Source: Streptomyces spinoverrucosus
GTDB taxonomy: Bacteria > Actinomycetota > Actinomycetes > Streptomycetales > Streptomycetaceae
NCBI RefSeq assembly: GCF_015712165.1
Contig: NZ_JADPZX010000001.1
Coordinates: 6,398,001 to 6,462,000, forward strand
Direction: 5' to 3'
DNA: 64,000 nt
Below the pieces are notes generated by a model. The model was not told the DNA's origin. It saw only the letters and a program-made list of their open reading frames with translations, and ran no database searches. This document shows positions 18,201 through 37,689 of the stretch, in pieces; positions within the stretch are counted from its first letter, which is position 1, and each line of letters opens with the position of its first letter. The translations under genes were made by a program, and so were the position numbers.

Positions 18201-21200
18201 GGGCCCTGCGCGGTGGCCGTGTCGTGCAACCGCAGCCGGGGGCGCGCCTGTTCGGGGCTCAGCAGGTACTGGTGGGGTTCGCCTTCGGTCGCGGGGAACA
18301 CCGTGCGCAGGCTCTCGTGGCGGCCCACCAGGTCGCCGAGCGCCGCTTCGAGCGCGGCGACGTCGAGCGGGCCGGTGAGGGTGAGCGCCCACGGCATGTT
18401 GTAGACGGCGCGCTGGTCCTCGAACCGGTTGAGGAACCACAGCCGGCGCTGCGCGTACGACAGCGGTACGGTCTCGGGGCGCGGTGCGCGTTCGAGGGCC
18501 GGGCGGCTCGCTCCCCGTACGCCCAGGCGGGTGGCGAGTTCGGCGACGGTGGGGGTTTCGAACACGGCGCGCAGCGGGAGTTCGACACCGCATTCGCCGC
18601 GGATGCGGGTGATCAGACGGGTCGCGAGCAGTGAGTGGCCGCCGTGGGCGAAGAAGCTCGCCTCGACATCCTCCCAGGGGTGTCCGAGGACCTCGGTGAA
18701 CAGTCCGCACAGCAGGTGTTCGGCCTCGGTGCGCGGCCCGCGTCCGGCCTCGCGCGCCCCGTGGTCGGGGGCGGGCAGTGCCTTGCGGTCGAGTTTGCCG
18801 TTGGGGCTGAGCGGCAGCGCGTCCAGCGGGACGAAGACCGCGGGGACCATGAACGACGGCAGCGACCGGGCGAGCCGGGCGCGCAGCGCGGTGATGTCGA
18901 GCGGGGTGCCGTCGGCGGGGGTGACGTAGGCGGCGAGGTACTTGTCGCCGGGCCGGTCCTCGCACACGGTCACGGCCGCGTGGGCGACGTCGGGCAGTTC
19001 GGTGAGGGCCGCCTCCACCTCGCCGGGCTCCACCCGGAATCCCCTGATCTTCACCTGCTCGTCGGAGCGGCCGAACATCTGCAGAGTGCCGTCGGGCTGC
19101 CACTGGGCGAGGTCGCCGGTGCGGTACATGCGCTCGCCCGGGGCGCCGAAGGGGCAGGCGACGAAGCGTTCGGCGGTGAGCCGGGGCTGGTGGGCGTAGC
19201 CGCGGGCGAGGCAGTCGCCGGCCAGGTACAGCTCGCCGGTGACGCCCACGGGCACCGGGCGCAGGCGGGTGTCGAGGACGTAGGCGCGGGTGTTGGCGAT
19301 GGGGGCGCCGAGCGGGGCGGACGCGGGCCAGCCGGCGCTGTCCTCGGGGAGCGTGTACATGGTCACGCCGTGGGTCTCGGCGGGTCCGTACACGTTGTGC
19401 AGGCGGCGTCCGGAGCCGGGCCGGTGTCCGGCGCGGGTGCGTTCGCCCAGGGTGAGGGCCTCGCCGCCCTGGATGACGTCGGTGAGCGTGTCGAGCGGGA
19501 TGCCCTGTTCGCGGGCGGCCTCGTACAGGGCCTCGATGACGGCGGTGGGCGCGAACAGTTCGTTGACGCGGTGGCGTGCGATCCAGCGGGCGAGCTGTTC
19601 GGCGCTGCGGCGCACCTCGTCGGGCGGGATCACGAGCGTCTTGCCGTGCAGCAGCGTCGCGAGGATCTCCTCGACGGAGAAGTCGAAGCCGACGGAGCAG
19701 AACTGGGCGACGCGGGTGCCGGGGCCGCCGGCGGGGAAGGCGGCGCGGTGGGCGGCGAGCATGTTGCGCAGGCCGCGGTGCGGCATGACGACACCCTTGG
19801 GCCGGCCGGTGGAGCCGGAGGTGTAGATCAGGTAGGCGGGGTGGTCGTCACGCGGGGGCGGCCCGTGCCACTCGCGTGCGTCGAGCGGCCCCGTGGGCTG
19901 CGCGGCGAGCCGGTCGGCCGTCTGCGGGGCGTCGAGGACCAGCGCCTCGACGCCCGCGGGCAGCCCGTCGAGGCGGGAGCGGTAGGTCACCGCGAGCGCG
20001 GGGCGGGCCTGGCCGAGCATGTAGGCGACGCGGTCGTCGGGGTAGTCGGGTTCGACGGGCAGATAGGCGGCGCCGGTCTTGAGGACGGCCATCATGGCGA
20101 CGACGAGGTCCGGGCAGCGCGGCAGCGTCAGGGCCACGACCCGCTCGGGGCCGGCGCCGCGGGCGGCCAGCAGCCGGGCCAGCCGGTCCGAGCGCTCGTC
20201 GAGTTCCCGGTAGGTCAGGGCGGCGTCCTCGTGCAGCAGCGCGGTGGCGTCGGGGGTGGCGGCGGCCGCTCGCCCGAAGAGTTCCACCACCGTCCGATCG
20301 GGCAGCGGGCGCTCGGTGGCGTTCCACGTCTCGACGACCAGCTCGCGTTCGCTGCCGGACAGCAGGGCGCAGTCGGCGACGCGGGTGTGCGGTGCCTGGA
20401 CGGCGGCGGCCAGCACCGTGAGGTAGTGCTCGGCCAGGCGTCGTACCCGGGCCTCGTCGAAGAGGTCGGTGGCGTACACGAAGCGGCATCGGTAGCCGCC
20501 CGACGCGAGCTTCTCGGCGTGCAGTTCCAGGTCGAAGCGGGTGCTCTGCTCGGCGATGTCGACGATCTGCGCGGTCACCTCGCCGACGTGCCAGCTCTCC
20601 TGTGTCTCCAGGTAGTTGCACAGCACCTGGAAGAGCGGGTTGAGGGCCGGGTCGCGGTCCGGCGCGACCTCCTGCACGACCCGGGCGAACGGGGCCTCCT
20701 GGTGGGCCTGGGCCTGCACGGTCACCTCGCGGGCGCGCCGCAGCAGTTCGGCGAAGGTGGGCTCGCCCGACAGGTCGGTGCGCAGCGCGACGGTGTTCAC
20801 GAAGAACCCGACGGTCCGTTCCAGTTCCGGGCGGGTACGGGCCGCGACGGGCGTGCCGACGACGATGTCCTCGCCGCCGGTGTAGCGGTGCAGCAGGGCG
20901 GTGAGCGCCGTCAGCAGGACCGTGAAGGGGGTGACGTGTTCGCGGCGGCCCGTCTCGTCGATGGCCCGGGCCACCTCGGGCGGCACGTCGACGGTGACAC
21001 CGGCGCCGCGGAAGCTGGGTGCGGTGGGCCGCGGCCGGTCGGCGGGCAGCTCGACGGCGGCTGGCTCGCCGCTCAACTGCTGCTTCCAGTACGTCACTTG
21101 CTCTTCGACGCGGGCGGTGGCGGCCGGGCCGCGCTCCCACACCGCGTAGTCCGCGTACTGCACGGGCACCTCGGGCAGGCGGCTCTCATGGCCCGCCACG

Positions 21201-21817
21201 ACGTCCCCGTACAGCTGCCACAGCTCGCCGAAGAAGATGTCCTCCGACCAGCCGTCGGTGACGCTGTGATGGAAGTTGGCGAAGAGGTGGTGGCGGGTCG
21301 GTGACGAGCGCAGCACGCGGAACCGTACGAGGGGCTGCGCGGACAGCAGGGAGAAGGGGATGCGGCTGTGGGCGGCGAGGCGGCGGTGTGCCTCCGCCTC
21401 CCGCTCGTTCTCGGGCAGCCGGGTCAGGTCGTCGCAGGGGATGTCGAGGGTGAGGGTGCGCGCGATGTCCTGGAAGAGGTCCTCGCCCTCCTTGACGTAG
21501 CGGGTGCGCAGCACCTCGTGCCGGTCGACGAGGCGGGCGAGGCAGGCGCGCAGCACGTCGATACGGAGCGGGCCGTCGAGGCGGAGGGCGAACACCACGT
21601 TGTAGGCGGCGTTCTCGCCGTGCAACTGGTCCAGGAACCACAGGCGTTCCTGTGCGCTGGAGGCGGGCAGCGGGCCGGTCCTCGGGACGGCGGTCACGCG
21701 GGCCGCGGCGGCCGTGGCCGTCTCGGCCGGAGGGGTGTCGCCCGCGCCGCCGCGCAGCTTCTGCAGCAGCGCGGCGCGCAGCGCGGCGGTGGAGGGCTCT
21801 TTCTCGTGTGCCGTCAT
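15209..21817 (-). CDS. Bimodular NRPS, C-A-T-C-A-T
   Basis: The 2202-aa protein has two elongation modules and no thioesterase. C1 spans about 50-480 (HHSVTDG near 185), A1 510-1020, T1 with serine in HGGHSLLAT near 1062, C2 1095-1540 (HHIACDG near 1252), A2 1585-2095, and T2 in [10 protein letters not shown] near 2139. My reading of the A1 pocket residues is D-F-E-L-I-G-V-G-V, which I cannot assign. A2 reads D-V-Q-L-A-A-H-V-T, close to the proline code. Both A domains share the [18 protein letters not shown] type of core. The ATG at 21817 replaces a longer frame that begins inside the threonine aldolase gene. It is last in the operon, but lacking a TE it probably acts before the Thr-Ser-TE protein. 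Confidence 0.93.
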   Translation of the reverse strand: MTAHEKEPSTAALRAALLQKLRGGAGDTPPAETATAAAARVTAVPRTGPLPASSAQERLWFLDQLHGENAAYNVVFALRLDGPLRIDVLRACLARLVDRHEVLRTRYVKEGEDLFQDIARTLTLDIPCDDLTRLPENEREAEAHRRLAAHSRIPFSLLSAQPLVRFRVLRSSPTRHHLFANFHHSVTDGWSEDIFFGELWQLYGDVVAGHESRLPEVPVQYADYAVWERGPAATARVEEQVTYWKQQLSGEPAAVELPADRPRPTAPSFRGAGVTVDVPPEVARAIDETGRREHVTPFTVLLTALTALLHRYTGGEDIVVGTPVAARTRPELERTVGFFVNTVALRTDLSGEPTFAELLRRAREVTVQAQAHQEAPFARVVQEVAPDRDPALNPLFQVLCNYLETQESWHVGEVTAQIVDIAEQSTRFDLELHAEKLASGGYRCRFVYATDLFDEARVRRLAEHYLTVLAAAVQAPHTRVADCALLSGSERELVVETWNATERPLPDRTVVELFGRAAAATPDATALLHEDAALTYRELDERSDRLARLLAARGAGPERVVALTLPRCPDLVVAMMAVLKTGAAYLPVEPDYPDDRVAYMLGQARPALAVTYRSRLDGLPAGVEALVLDAPQTADRLAAQPTGPLDAREWHGPPPRDDHPAYLIYTSGSTGRPKGVVMPHRGLRNMLAAHRAAFPAGGPGTRVAQFCSVGFDFSVEEILATLLHGKTLVIPPDEVRRSAEQLARWIARHRVNELFAPTAVIEALYEAAREQGIPLDTLTDVIQGGEALTLGERTRAGHRPGSGRRLHNVYGPAETHGVTMYTLPEDSAGWPASAPLGAPIANTRAYVLDTRLRPVPVGVTGELYLAGDCLARGYAHQPRLTAERFVACPFGAPGERMYRTGDLAQWQPDGTLQMFGRSDEQVKIRGFRVEPGEVEAALTELPDVAHAAVTVCEDRPGDKYLAAYVTPADGTPLDITALRARLARSLPSFMVPAVFVPLDALPLSPNGKLDRKALPAPDHGAREAGRGPRTEAEHLLCGLFTEVLGHPWEDVEASFFAHGGHSLLATRLITRIRGECGVELPLRAVFETPTVAELATRLGVRGASRPALERAPRPETVPLSYAQRRLWFLNRFEDQRAVYNMPWALTLTGPLDVAALEAALGDLVGRHESLRTVFPATEGEPHQYLLSPEQARPRLRLHDTATAQGPGDLSEPVAAAAAAGFDVTVDPPLRAHLFTAGPDTHVLLVVVHHIACDGWSIGPLWRDLSAAYTARRAGRAPQWEPLPVQYADYTLWQRRLLGAPDDPDSVLARQTAYWAEALAGLPDELNLPTGRPRRPDSGHRGGAVPFAVPAALHRRLTDLAQRTGTSTFMVVQTALAALLTRAGAGTDIPLGTPLAGRADEALDDLVGFFVNTLVLRTDTSGDPTFAELLARIRSHSLAAYAHQDLPFDRLVESLNPARSVGRHPLFQVMLAFQNNAGGELDLPGLQVRDFPFELRHSMFDLLFNITEQRDTRGEPAGLGGYVTYRLDLFERGTAEWLVTGLTRMLTALAADPDRRPADVDLLDAAQRHLLLSERNDTDRTLPRTSLAALFEHQAARTPDAPALSHGELTLTYRELNERANRLSRLLVGRGVGAEDIVALLLPRSAEQVIALLAVVKAGAAYLPLDPSQPADRVAYMLRDASPALTLTTTAVDATLHGRPPARTIHLDTADHTAALGRQSTDDLRDEERVRPTHPLHPAYLVYTSGSTGRPKGVLMPGRTLINLLTWQADAGPGHGPGRTAQFTTPSFDVSTQEILATLVDGDELVVPDLDVREDFAGFVRWLDRERITTLYAPNVVIETLARIADEESLGLAALRQVAQAGEALVLGDRMRRFFAERPHCRLLNHYGPAETHVTTSYALPAERAMWPYAPPVGRPVDNTRCYVLDDRLRPVPPGVPGELYLAGAALARGYAGRPALTAERFVACPFGAPGERMYRTGDIVVWNAEGQLEYRGRADDQVKVRGFRVELGEVEQALAGHPEVTQVKVLAEDHPSRGRQLAAYVVTAADAEPTARDLREHAARWLPDHMIPARFCTVAAFPASPNGKVDATRLAALATELPAEDTYEPPTSPTQHTIAAVWQKLLDTDRVGVHDNFFTLGGHSLLATQAVSKLRTALGMPLTMRDFFTHPTVAALATLAESRDTQETPEEPEVPVVRRARRRTTL

Positions 21818-21818
21818 G

Positions 21819-30103
<8,285 letters not shown>

Positions 30104-30136
30104 CCTTTCACGTGCGGGACTTTCGACGGACCGGCC

Positions 30137-31207
30137 CTAGCCCGCGGTGGCCGGGGCGAGCCGGTCGCCGGCCGCCAGCGGTGGGTAGACCTCCAGCGCG
30201 TCCACCGGGTGGTACTCGATGTCGAGGCCGGTGCCGAGGCCGAGTTCGGTGGCCAGTTCGAGCAGGACGTCGAGGGCGACGTGGTCCTCCAGGGCGAACC
30301 CGGTGGAGTCGAAGACGGTGGTGCGCGCACGCTGGGCGTGGGCGGTGGCCGGGTCGGCGCACAGCTGCGGCAGATGGGCGCCGATGCCGTCCGCACCGAG
30401 CTGCTGACACTCACCCTCGCGCAGGGCCTGCTCGACGTGGTCGGTGCACACGAACGCCCGCGTCAGCAGCGAGCGGGGCAGCTCGGTCTTGCCGGGCAGG
30501 TCCGCGCCGATGGCGTTGACGTGCAGGTGCTCGCGCAGGTCGGCGTCGTGGAAGACGGGGCCCGCGCCGACCTCGACGGAGGTGGCGGTGCACAGGATGT
30601 CGGCGGCGGCCACCACGTCGGCCGCGGCGGCGGCCCGTACGTCGAGGCCGAGGAACTCCACGCGCTGCGCGAACGAGGCCAGATGCCGCGGGTTCACGTC
30701 ATGCACCAGGACCTCGCGGATGTCGAACACCCGGCTGAGGGCGTGCAGTTGGGTCACCGCCTGGGCGCCGGCGCCGATCAGCCCGACGACGCCGCTGTCG
30801 GGCCGGGCGAGCAGCCGGCTGGCCACGGCGGAGGCCGCGCCGGTGCGGATGGCGGTGAGCACCACGCCGTCGGCGAGCGCCGTCAGCCGGCCGGTGATGT
30901 CGTCGAAGCGGGCGACGGTGCCGAGGATGGTGGGCAGCGCGCAGTGCGCGGGGTTGCCCGGCGAGTAGGCGACGGTCTTGATGGTGACGCTTCTGCCGGG
31001 CTCATGGTGCGGCATCCACTCCAGGCAGCCCTCGCCGTGGGCCTGCCTGGTGAACCCGCCGCGGGCGGGCGTGCTGCCGCCCTCGCCGTGGGCGAGCGCG
31101 GTGAACGCCGTGGCCAGGGCGTCGATGACGCGGTCCATCACCGCGTCGCGGCCGACGGTGCCGATGATGCGGGAGATGTCGTGGGCGTCCAGAACAACGG
31201 TGGTCAT
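30137..31207 (-). CDS. Ornithine cyclodeaminase / SbnB-like NAD-dependent enzyme
   Basis: The 356-aa product belongs to the ornithine cyclodeaminase/mu-crystallin family, with a Rossmann motif GLIGAGAQAV near residue 143, TAIRTGAASAVAS before it, and the later VNAIGADLPGKTELP. Members include true cyclodeaminases (ornithine to proline, lysine to pipecolate) and SbnB-type dehydrogenases that release 2,3-diaminopropionate. Sequence alone does not separate them here. Context allows either: a PLP beta-replacement enzyme lies in the same cluster, and a proline-like A domain lies downstream. It sits between an MbtH gene and the terminating NRPS. Confidence 0.83.
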   Translation of the reverse strand: MTTVVLDAHDISRIIGTVGRDAVMDRVIDALATAFTALAHGEGGSTPARGGFTRQAHGEGCLEWMPHHEPGRSVTIKTVAYSPGNPAHCALPTILGTVARFDDITGRLTALADGVVLTAIRTGAASAVASRLLARPDSGVVGLIGAGAQAVTQLHALSRVFDIREVLVHDVNPRHLASFAQRVEFLGLDVRAAAAADVVAAADILCTATSVEVGAGPVFHDADLREHLHVNAIGADLPGKTELPRSLLTRAFVCTDHVEQALREGECQQLGADGIGAHLPQLCADPATAHAQRARTTVFDSTGFALEDHVALDVLLELATELGLGTGLDIEYHPVDALEVYPPLAAGDRLAPATAG

Positions 31208-31246
31208 GGTCCGGGCTCCGTGGGTGTCGGTGGGGTGGGCGAGCGC

Positions 31247-31465
31247 TCAGCTGGGGGTGCTCTGCGGTGCCTCGACGAGCGAGCGCGGCCGCAGGTCGGT
31301 CCACGCCCGCTCGACGTGGTCCAGGCACTCCTGACGGCTCGCCTCACCGAAGACGCGCTGCCAGCCGTCGGGGACGGCGGCGAAGGCCGGCCACAGGGAG
31401 TGCTGTCCTTCGTCGTTGACCAGGACGAGGAACGTGCCGTCGGTGTCGTCGAATGGGTTGGCCAT
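31247..31465 (-). CDS. MbtH-like protein
   Basis: The 72-aa protein has the MbtH signature [19 protein letters not shown], then [17 protein letters not shown]. MbtH-like proteins bind NRPS adenylation domains and support their folding and activity. It starts at ATG 31465, inside a longer spurious frame, and lies just downstream of the T-C-A-T NRPS. It is one of two MbtH copies in the cluster. The other is at 38833. Confidence 0.95.
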   Translation of the reverse strand: MANPFDDTDGTFLVLVNDEGQHSLWPAFAAVPDGWQRVFGEASRQECLDHVERAWTDLRPRSLVEAPQSTPS

Positions 31466-31542
31466 GATGCTGTGGTCTCCGCTCGGTGAGGGACAGGACA
31501 GGACAGGGCGGGACAGGACGGCTCGGGCGACGGGTAGGCCGG

Positions 31543-34500
31543 TCAGCCGCCCAACCGCTCGAACAGCTCCCTGACTTCGGCCTCCGTCATGGCCTCGACC
31601 CGCTCGGCCAGGAGCCGTTCCACGTCCTGCGCCAGGGCCTCGACGGTCGGGCTGCCGAAGACGTCCTTGAGCGGCAGTTCGACGCCGAAACACTGGTGGA
31701 CGCGGGAGACGAGCCGGGTCGCCACCAGCGAATGGCCGCCCAACGCGAAGAAGTTGTCGAGCGCGCCGACCTTGTCGACGCCCAGCAGGTCGCCCCAGAT
31801 CCGGGCGATGTTCTCCTGCACCGGGCCCTGGGGCGCCACGAACTCCAGGTCCGAGTGGTCGCGCAGCCGGTCCGGCTCGGGCAGCGCCCTGCGGTCCACC
31901 TTGCCGTTCGGGGTGAGCGGGAAGGCGTCGAGGACCAGCACGAACGAGGGGACCATGTAGTCCGGCAGCAGGTCGCCGACGTGCCGGCGCAGCGCCGTCG
32001 GAGTCGGCGCCTGCGCCGCGCCGGCCGCCACGACATAGGCGACGAGCCGTTTGACCCCGGACGTCGACTCCTGGACGACGGTGAGGGACTCCCTGACGTC
32101 CGGGTGCCGGGTGAGGACGGCGTCGATCTCGCCGAGTTCGACCCGCATGCCCCGGATCTTGACCTGGTGGTCGGTGCGGCCGACGAACATGAGGGTGCCG
32201 TCGGGGCGCCGGTAACCGCGGTCGCCCGTGCGGTACAGGCGCTCGCCGGGCGCGTACGGGCTGGGCACGAACGCCGCCGCCGTCCTGGCCGGGTCGCCGA
32301 GGTAGCCGCGGGCCAGGCCGATGCCGCCGATGTACAGGTCCCCGACGACGCCCACCGGTACTTCCTGGTGGTGGGCGTCGAGCACATGGATCTGGTTGTT
32401 GTCGAACGGCAGGCCCACGCTGACCGCGCCGGCCGTGTCGACGTCGGCGGCGGTGCAGGCGTGCGTGGTGGAGTCGATGGAGACCTCGGTGGCGCCCCAG
32501 GTGTTGTGCAGGGTGCCGGGCAGCGACTCCCCGTGGCGGCGCACCAGTTCGCCGGAGAGCGCCTCGCCGCTGGAGACGGTGGTGCGCAGGGCGCTCAGCA
32601 GGGCGCGGGTGTCCGGGTCCAGGGCGTCGACGGTGTCGACGACCATCGCGAGCATGCTGGGCACGAGCTGCAGATGGATGGTGCGGCTGCGGATCGCGGC
32701 GTCGACGATCTCGCGCGGGTCGCGGTGCAGTTCGGGGTCGATCAGGGCGACACGGCCGCCGTGCAGCAGCGGCCAGAAGATCTCCAGGGCCGCGTCGTCG
32801 AAGCTCAACGTGGTCTTGTGCAGGACGGTCTCGCCCGGGTGCAGCCGGTGCCGGCGCTGGAGGAACGCCATGCGGTTGACCCAGCCCCGATGGGTGTTGG
32901 CCACGCCCTTGGGGCGGCCGGTGGAGCCGGACGTGTAGTACACGGACACCAGGTCGTCCGGGTACACGGGTGCGTCGGGCGGTGTCGGGTCGTGGGCGTC
33001 GGTCGCCTCCCGGTCGGTGTCCAGGAACACCCGGTGGGGGACGTCCGGGACGCCGTCGCGGTGCCGTTCCAGGCTCAGACACCAGCGGGAGCGGGCGTCC
33101 TCGCTGATCGTCTCCAGGCGGTGGCGCGGCGAGGTGGGGTCCAGCGGCAGATAGGCGGCGCCCGCCTTGAGGATGCCCAGCAGCCCCACGACCATCTCCA
33201 CGGAGCGGTCCATGCAGATGCCGACGACCGCGTCGGCGCCCGCGCCCAGGGCCCGCAGGTGGCGGGCCAGCCGGTTGGCCCGGGCGTCCAGCGCACCGTA
33301 GGTCAGGTGGGTGTGGCCGTGGACGACGGCGACGGCGTCGGGGGTCCGTGCCGCCTGCTCCGCGACCAGATGATGCAGACACGTCCGGTCGGGGAACGGC
33401 ATGCCGGTGTCGTTCCAGGCGGCCAGCCGCCGGTGTTCGGCGGGCGGGACCAGCGGGTACCGGGACAGCGGCCGGTACGGGTCCTCGAGGACGCCGGCCA
33501 GCAGGTGCCGGTAGACGTCGAGGAAGCGCTGCGCGGTGTCCCGCGTGAACAGGTCGGTGTTGTACTCCAGTTCGCACTCCAGGGCGCCACCCGGCGCGAC
33601 GGCCATGAACAACGTCATCTCGAACCGCGCGGAGCCGTTCGGCACGTGCGACAGCTCGACGTCCAGGCCGTCGAGGGCGAGCCTGCGGTCGAAGTCGTTC
33701 TGGTAGGCGAAGACCACCTGGGGCAGCGGCTGGTAGCCGCTGTGGCCGCCGCTGACCCGGTTGACGATGCGGTCGAAAGGGATGTGGTCGTACGCGGACG
33801 CGCGCCGCACCGTCGCCTCGATGCGGGCGGCGTGGGCGGCGAACGTGTCCCGCCCGTCGTACCCCGACCTGACCGGCAGGGTGTTGACGAAGAATCCGAT
33901 CAGCCGCTCCAGGTCGGGGTGGTGGCGGCCCGCGACGGGCGTGCCGACTACGACGTCCGCCTCGCCGGTCCAGCGGTGCATCAGCAGCGTGAACACGGCC
34001 AGCGTCAGCGAGTACGTCGACACCCCGCACCGCCGGGCCACGTCGGCGATCCGCGCGGAGGTGGCGGCGTCCAGATCGTGCAGCACGGCGTCGCCGCGCG
34101 TGGACAGGGCGTCGCCGCGCGGCAGGTCGGTGCGCAGCGCCGGGGCGTTGGGTGCCTCGCGCAGTTCCTCCTCCCAGAAGCGCAGCCCGCGCTCCAGGCC
34201 CTCGCCCACCATGCGCCGCTCCCAGGCGGCGTAGTCGGAGAACCGGACGGGCAGCGCGCCGAGGTCGTCGGTGGGGCGGCCCTCACGGGCCTGCCGGTAG
34301 CCGGCGCTCAGCTCTTCGAGGAAGACGGTGTTGGACCAGCCGTCGGTGACGATGTGGTGGAGCGTGAACAGCAACGCCCACTCGTCGTCGCCGATCCGGA
34401 AGGCGTGGCCGCGCACCAGCGGCGCCTTGGTCAGATCGAAGGGGTGGCGGATCCGGGCGCGGAGCGTCTCGCGCAGCCACGGCTCGCCGCCCTCGGCGTA

Positions 34501-35046
34501 CGCGACGCGCAGGTCCTGTACGTCGAGGGCGCAGACCACGTCCTCACGCACCAGCAGGACGGGCGTCTCACCGTCGTCGCCCAGCGCGACCTGGGTGCGC
34601 AGCGGCTCGTGCCGGTCCATCACCTGCTGGAGCGCCGCCCGCAGCGCCGCCGTGTCCAGTGCTCCGCGCACCCGGTAGGAGAGCGGCTCGTTGTAGGCGG
34701 GGTCCGAGGGGTCGAGGAGATGCAGGAACCACAGCCGCTCCTGGGCGTGCGACAGCGGAACGGGGCGCCGACTGTCGACGCGCTCGATCGGCTCGGGCGC
34801 GGCCGACTGCTCGGGCGTGCGGGTGATGCGCTCGGCCAGGGCGGCGGCGGTGCGGCCCTCGAACAGCCACGGCAGCGGCACGTTCTGCCCGAACTCGCCG
34901 CGCACCCGCATGATGAGGCGGGCGGCGAGCAGCGAGTCACCGTGGTCGAAGAAGCTGTCGTCGGGGCCGAGCCCGGGCACGCCGAGCACCTCGCGGAACA
35001 GGTCCGTCAGCCGTGCCTGTACGGCGTCGGCGGTCATGCTGCTCAC
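31543..35046 (-). CDS. NRPS starting with a carrier domain, T-C-A-T
   Basis: The 1167-aa protein opens with a T domain (serine in [10 protein letters not shown] near residue 37). It continues with C at about 85-500 (HHIVTDG near 235), A at 555-1065 and T with [10 protein letters not shown] near 1107. An NRPS beginning with T needs an A domain in trans, and the free A protein at 35392-37689 is the obvious partner. My pocket reading is D-D-L-Q-V-S-T-I-D, which is serine-like in its second half but has no match I know. The usual NxYGPTE motif is NTWGATE. It starts with GTG 35046, overlapping the 118-aa gene by four bases. An ATG three codons on is an alternative. Confidence 0.93.
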   Translation of the reverse strand: MSSMTADAVQARLTDLFREVLGVPGLGPDDSFFDHGDSLLAARLIMRVRGEFGQNVPLPWLFEGRTAAALAERITRTPEQSAAPEPIERVDSRRPVPLSHAQERLWFLHLLDPSDPAYNEPLSYRVRGALDTAALRAALQQVMDRHEPLRTQVALGDDGETPVLLVREDVVCALDVQDLRVAYAEGGEPWLRETLRARIRHPFDLTKAPLVRGHAFRIGDDEWALLFTLHHIVTDGWSNTVFLEELSAGYRQAREGRPTDDLGALPVRFSDYAAWERRMVGEGLERGLRFWEEELREAPNAPALRTDLPRGDALSTRGDAVLHDLDAATSARIADVARRCGVSTYSLTLAVFTLLMHRWTGEADVVVGTPVAGRHHPDLERLIGFFVNTLPVRSGYDGRDTFAAHAARIEATVRRASAYDHIPFDRIVNRVSGGHSGYQPLPQVVFAYQNDFDRRLALDGLDVELSHVPNGSARFEMTLFMAVAPGGALECELEYNTDLFTRDTAQRFLDVYRHLLAGVLEDPYRPLSRYPLVPPAEHRRLAAWNDTGMPFPDRTCLHHLVAEQAARTPDAVAVVHGHTHLTYGALDARANRLARHLRALGAGADAVVGICMDRSVEMVVGLLGILKAGAAYLPLDPTSPRHRLETISEDARSRWCLSLERHRDGVPDVPHRVFLDTDREATDAHDPTPPDAPVYPDDLVSVYYTSGSTGRPKGVANTHRGWVNRMAFLQRRHRLHPGETVLHKTTLSFDDAALEIFWPLLHGGRVALIDPELHRDPREIVDAAIRSRTIHLQLVPSMLAMVVDTVDALDPDTRALLSALRTTVSSGEALSGELVRRHGESLPGTLHNTWGATEVSIDSTTHACTAADVDTAGAVSVGLPFDNNQIHVLDAHHQEVPVGVVGDLYIGGIGLARGYLGDPARTAAAFVPSPYAPGERLYRTGDRGYRRPDGTLMFVGRTDHQVKIRGMRVELGEIDAVLTRHPDVRESLTVVQESTSGVKRLVAYVVAAGAAQAPTPTALRRHVGDLLPDYMVPSFVLVLDAFPLTPNGKVDRRALPEPDRLRDHSDLEFVAPQGPVQENIARIWGDLLGVDKVGALDNFFALGGHSLVATRLVSRVHQCFGVELPLKDVFGSPTVEALAQDVERLLAERVEAMTEAEVRELFERLGG

Positions 35047-35399
35047 ACCGTCTCCCGAGTCGAACGTCGTGAAACCTGCAACCGTCCGGTCCCCCGGCGC
35101 GTGGCCAGGTCGACGTCGGCCGTGCAGCGCAGGAGTGTCTCGTCGAGCGTCAGCTCGCCCTCCAGGTGCAGCCGCCCGGTACCGGCCGTGAAGTCGGCCT
35201 CGTCCACGGCGGTGCGGTCGGGGTCGAGGGCGATGTCGAGCGTGGTGTCGCCGCGGGGCCCCTCGAAGGTCAGCGGGACGGTGCGCAGGCGGGTGATGCG
35301 GGTGTGCAGCTCGGCCGCGGAGAGCCGGGCGTCACCGAGGACGACCGGGCTGTCGGCGGCGCTGAGCCGGGTCACCGGTGGCGATGTGCGGTCACTCAT
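35043..35399 (-). CDS. Unknown 118-aa protein between NRPS genes
   Basis: I do not recognise a family. The protein has no signal peptide or membrane segment. After about 45 residues it looks beta-rich (alternating short hydrophobic strands such as VPLTFEG, LDIALD, RLHLEGELTLD), and it contains two cysteine-poor repeats of a G-R-L pattern. It overlaps the free C/A gene by eight bases and the T-first NRPS by four, so all three are translationally coupled. That position suggests a helper in loading the first residue or a structural adaptor. No catalytic motif is visible. Confidence 0.7.
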   Translation of the reverse strand: MSDRTSPPVTRLSAADSPVVLGDARLSAAELHTRITRLRTVPLTFEGPRGDTTLDIALDPDRTAVDEADFTAGTGRLHLEGELTLDETLLRCTADVDLATRRGTGRLQVSRRSTRETV

Positions 35400-37689
35400 G
35401 CGGTTCCACCCCTCGGGCGAGCTGTTTGCGGTCGACCTTGCCGTTGGGCGTCAACGGCAGCGTGTCCACGGGGATCAGGCGCTTGGGCACCATGTACGAC
35501 GGGAGCCGGGCGGCGAGTTCGGCCATGGCCCGCTCGGCGTCGAAGTCCTCGGCGCACTCGACGAACCCGACGAGCCGGTCGGCGCTCGCCGACCGCACCG
35601 GCAGGACGGCCGAGCGGCGCACACCCGTCACCGCGTCCAGGGCGGCCTCGATCTCGGCCGGCTCGATGCGGTAGCCGCTGATCTTGAGCTGGTCGTCGAC
35701 CCGTCCGAGAAAGACCAGACGTCCGTCCGGCGCCACCCGGCCGAGGTCGCCGGTGCGGTACATGCGTGCGCCGGGCCGGTTCGAGAACGGGTCGGGCAGG
35801 AAGGCGCGGGCGGTGTGCGCCGGGTCGCCCGCGTATCCGCGCCCGACGCCGGGGCCGCCCAGGTAGATCTCGCCGACCAGTCCCGGCGGCAGCAGCTTCT
35901 GCTCCGGCGACAGGACGTAGACGGTGCCGGAGCCGGCCGGGCGGCCCAGGCACACCCGTGGGTCGCGGTGCACGTCCGCCTCGACCGAGCCGATGGAGCA
36001 CTCGGTGGCGCCGTAGACGCTGACCGCGTGCGCCCGCGCCTGCCGCAACGTGTCCCACAGCTGCGCGCCGGGTTTCTCACCGCCGAAGACGAGCAGCTTC
36101 AACGGGGTCTGCAGCAGACCGAATTCGACGAGCAGCACCAGCTGCGAGGGGGCGCAGTCGACGACGTCGAGTTCGGTGCCGGGCGCGCGGGTCAGGAAGC
36201 TGCCGGGGTCGCGCCGCTGCATCTCGTCGAAGAGCACGAGACGGTGCCCGAGGGTGATCATGGGCAGCATCTGGTCGATGAACGAGTCGAAGGTGACGGG
36301 GGCGGCCCCGCCGACGCGCAGCCCGCTCCCGTCCGGGCTCACGCGCCGGTACACGGGCGCGAGTTGGGTGTGCACGTGCTCGGCCAGGCCCAGGTGGTCG
36401 ATGAGGACACCCTTGGGGTTTCCGGTGGAGCCCGAGGTGAACACGGCGTAGGCCAGCTGCCGGGGCAGCGGCCGCGCGTACGCGGGCACCTCCCCGGGCT
36501 CGGTGTCGTCGGTCACCGCGACGACCGGCGGGCCGAGGCGTGCCGCCGCCTCCTGGTGGGCGGCGTCGGCGACGACCAGCCGTACGCCGGCCTGCGCGAG
36601 CTTGTGCCGCGTACGACGCTCCGGCTCGCCGGGGTCGACCAGCAGGAAGGCCGCGCCCGCCGCCCAGATCCCCAGCACGGCGGCCACCAGCTCCCCGGTG
36701 CGCTCGGTCAGGACGGCCACGACGGTCTCGGCACCGGCGCCCCGGGACCGCAGGCGGGCCGCGAGACGGCGGGCCCGTACGTCCAGGTCGGCGAAGGTCA
36801 GCTCGCCGTCGGGAGCTTCGACCGCGATCGCGTCCGGCCACTGCCGGACCGCTGCCGCGAACATCTCCTGCACCGGCACGAACGTGTCGCCCTCGTCATC
36901 GGCGCGGCACACCGTGGCGAGCAGCGCCTCGCGGGTGTCCGCCGACATCAGGGCGTCCGCCCCGGCGCCGGGGCGGACGCCGCCCGTCGCGGCCAACGGC
37001 AGCACTCCGCTCGCCGCCGCGATCAGGTCGCCGAGCAGCGGCTCCGGGTCGGCGGCGAGCCGCTGCGTCGCCCGGTCGAGTACGTCGAGGAGTTCGGCGG
37101 CGGCCGTGGCGGACAGAGCCTCGGTCACCGCGTCGACGACGAACCGCGGTGCGGCGCCCCCTCGCACGCGCAGCGCCACCGGTGTGGCCGGCCCGTCCGC
37201 GGGCTCCGACGAGACGATGCTGTCGAAGAGTTCGCCGTCGCCGCCGACGGCCCAGCGCCGGATGTCCTCGGGCGCCACGCCGAGGTGGCGCCGCGCCTGG
37301 CGCAGCTGGGCGCTCAGCTCCCGCAGCCACGCGGACACCGGGCGCCCGGCGGGGAGCCGCACCCGAAGCGGCACCGCCTCCCCGCCCGCGTCGACGTGGC
37401 CGAACACCACGTCGTCACGGCCCGACCGCAGGGCGAGAGCCACGGCCCAGACGCCGTCGGCCAGCGTGTCGAAGGCGACGCCCCAGCGTTCGGCGGCGGC
37501 CGTGAGGCGGGCGGCCTGCCGCGGGTCGAGCGTCAGGGAGTACTCGGCGTACGCAACTGGCGCCCCGGCGTCCTGCGCGCCGTCGGCACGGCGGGCCGCC
37601 GGGAAGGCGCGTTCGCGGGTGGCGAGTCCGGTGAAGGCGTCCTGCCAGTACCGCTTCGCCGCCTCGCGCCCGTCAACGGCTACCGACAT
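35392..37689 (-). CDS. Free truncated-C/adenylation didomain NRPS protein
   Basis: The 765-aa protein has an N-terminal region of about 250 residues resembling only the C-terminal half of a condensation domain, with no HHxxxDG. A full A domain follows at about 275-765 ([36 protein letters not shown]). No carrier domain follows, so it must load a T domain in trans. The next NRPS starts with an unpaired T domain. The pocket reads D-S-D-D-V-G-V-I-G in my alignment. The extra aspartates suggest a residue with an additional amino group, but that is speculation. It overlaps both neighbouring genes. Confidence 0.87.
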   Translation of the reverse strand: MSVAVDGREAAKRYWQDAFTGLATRERAFPAARRADGAQDAGAPVAYAEYSLTLDPRQAARLTAAAERWGVAFDTLADGVWAVALALRSGRDDVVFGHVDAGGEAVPLRVRLPAGRPVSAWLRELSAQLRQARRHLGVAPEDIRRWAVGGDGELFDSIVSSEPADGPATPVALRVRGGAAPRFVVDAVTEALSATAAAELLDVLDRATQRLAADPEPLLGDLIAAASGVLPLAATGGVRPGAGADALMSADTREALLATVCRADDEGDTFVPVQEMFAAAVRQWPDAIAVEAPDGELTFADLDVRARRLAARLRSRGAGAETVVAVLTERTGELVAAVLGIWAAGAAFLLVDPGEPERRTRHKLAQAGVRLVVADAAHQEAAARLGPPVVAVTDDTEPGEVPAYARPLPRQLAYAVFTSGSTGNPKGVLIDHLGLAEHVHTQLAPVYRRVSPDGSGLRVGGAAPVTFDSFIDQMLPMITLGHRLVLFDEMQRRDPGSFLTRAPGTELDVVDCAPSQLVLLVEFGLLQTPLKLLVFGGEKPGAQLWDTLRQARAHAVSVYGATECSIGSVEADVHRDPRVCLGRPAGSGTVYVLSPEQKLLPPGLVGEIYLGGPGVGRGYAGDPAHTARAFLPDPFSNRPGARMYRTGDLGRVAPDGRLVFLGRVDDQLKISGYRIEPAEIEAALDAVTGVRRSAVLPVRSASADRLVGFVECAEDFDAERAMAELAARLPSYMVPKRLIPVDTLPLTPNGKVDRKQLARGVEPHE

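Noticed and set aside
31247..34030. Long minus-strand frame containing the MbtH protein
   Set aside because: Only the last 72 codons encode MbtH. The upstream part is out of frame with the overlapping NRPS and is arginine/alanine-rich noise.
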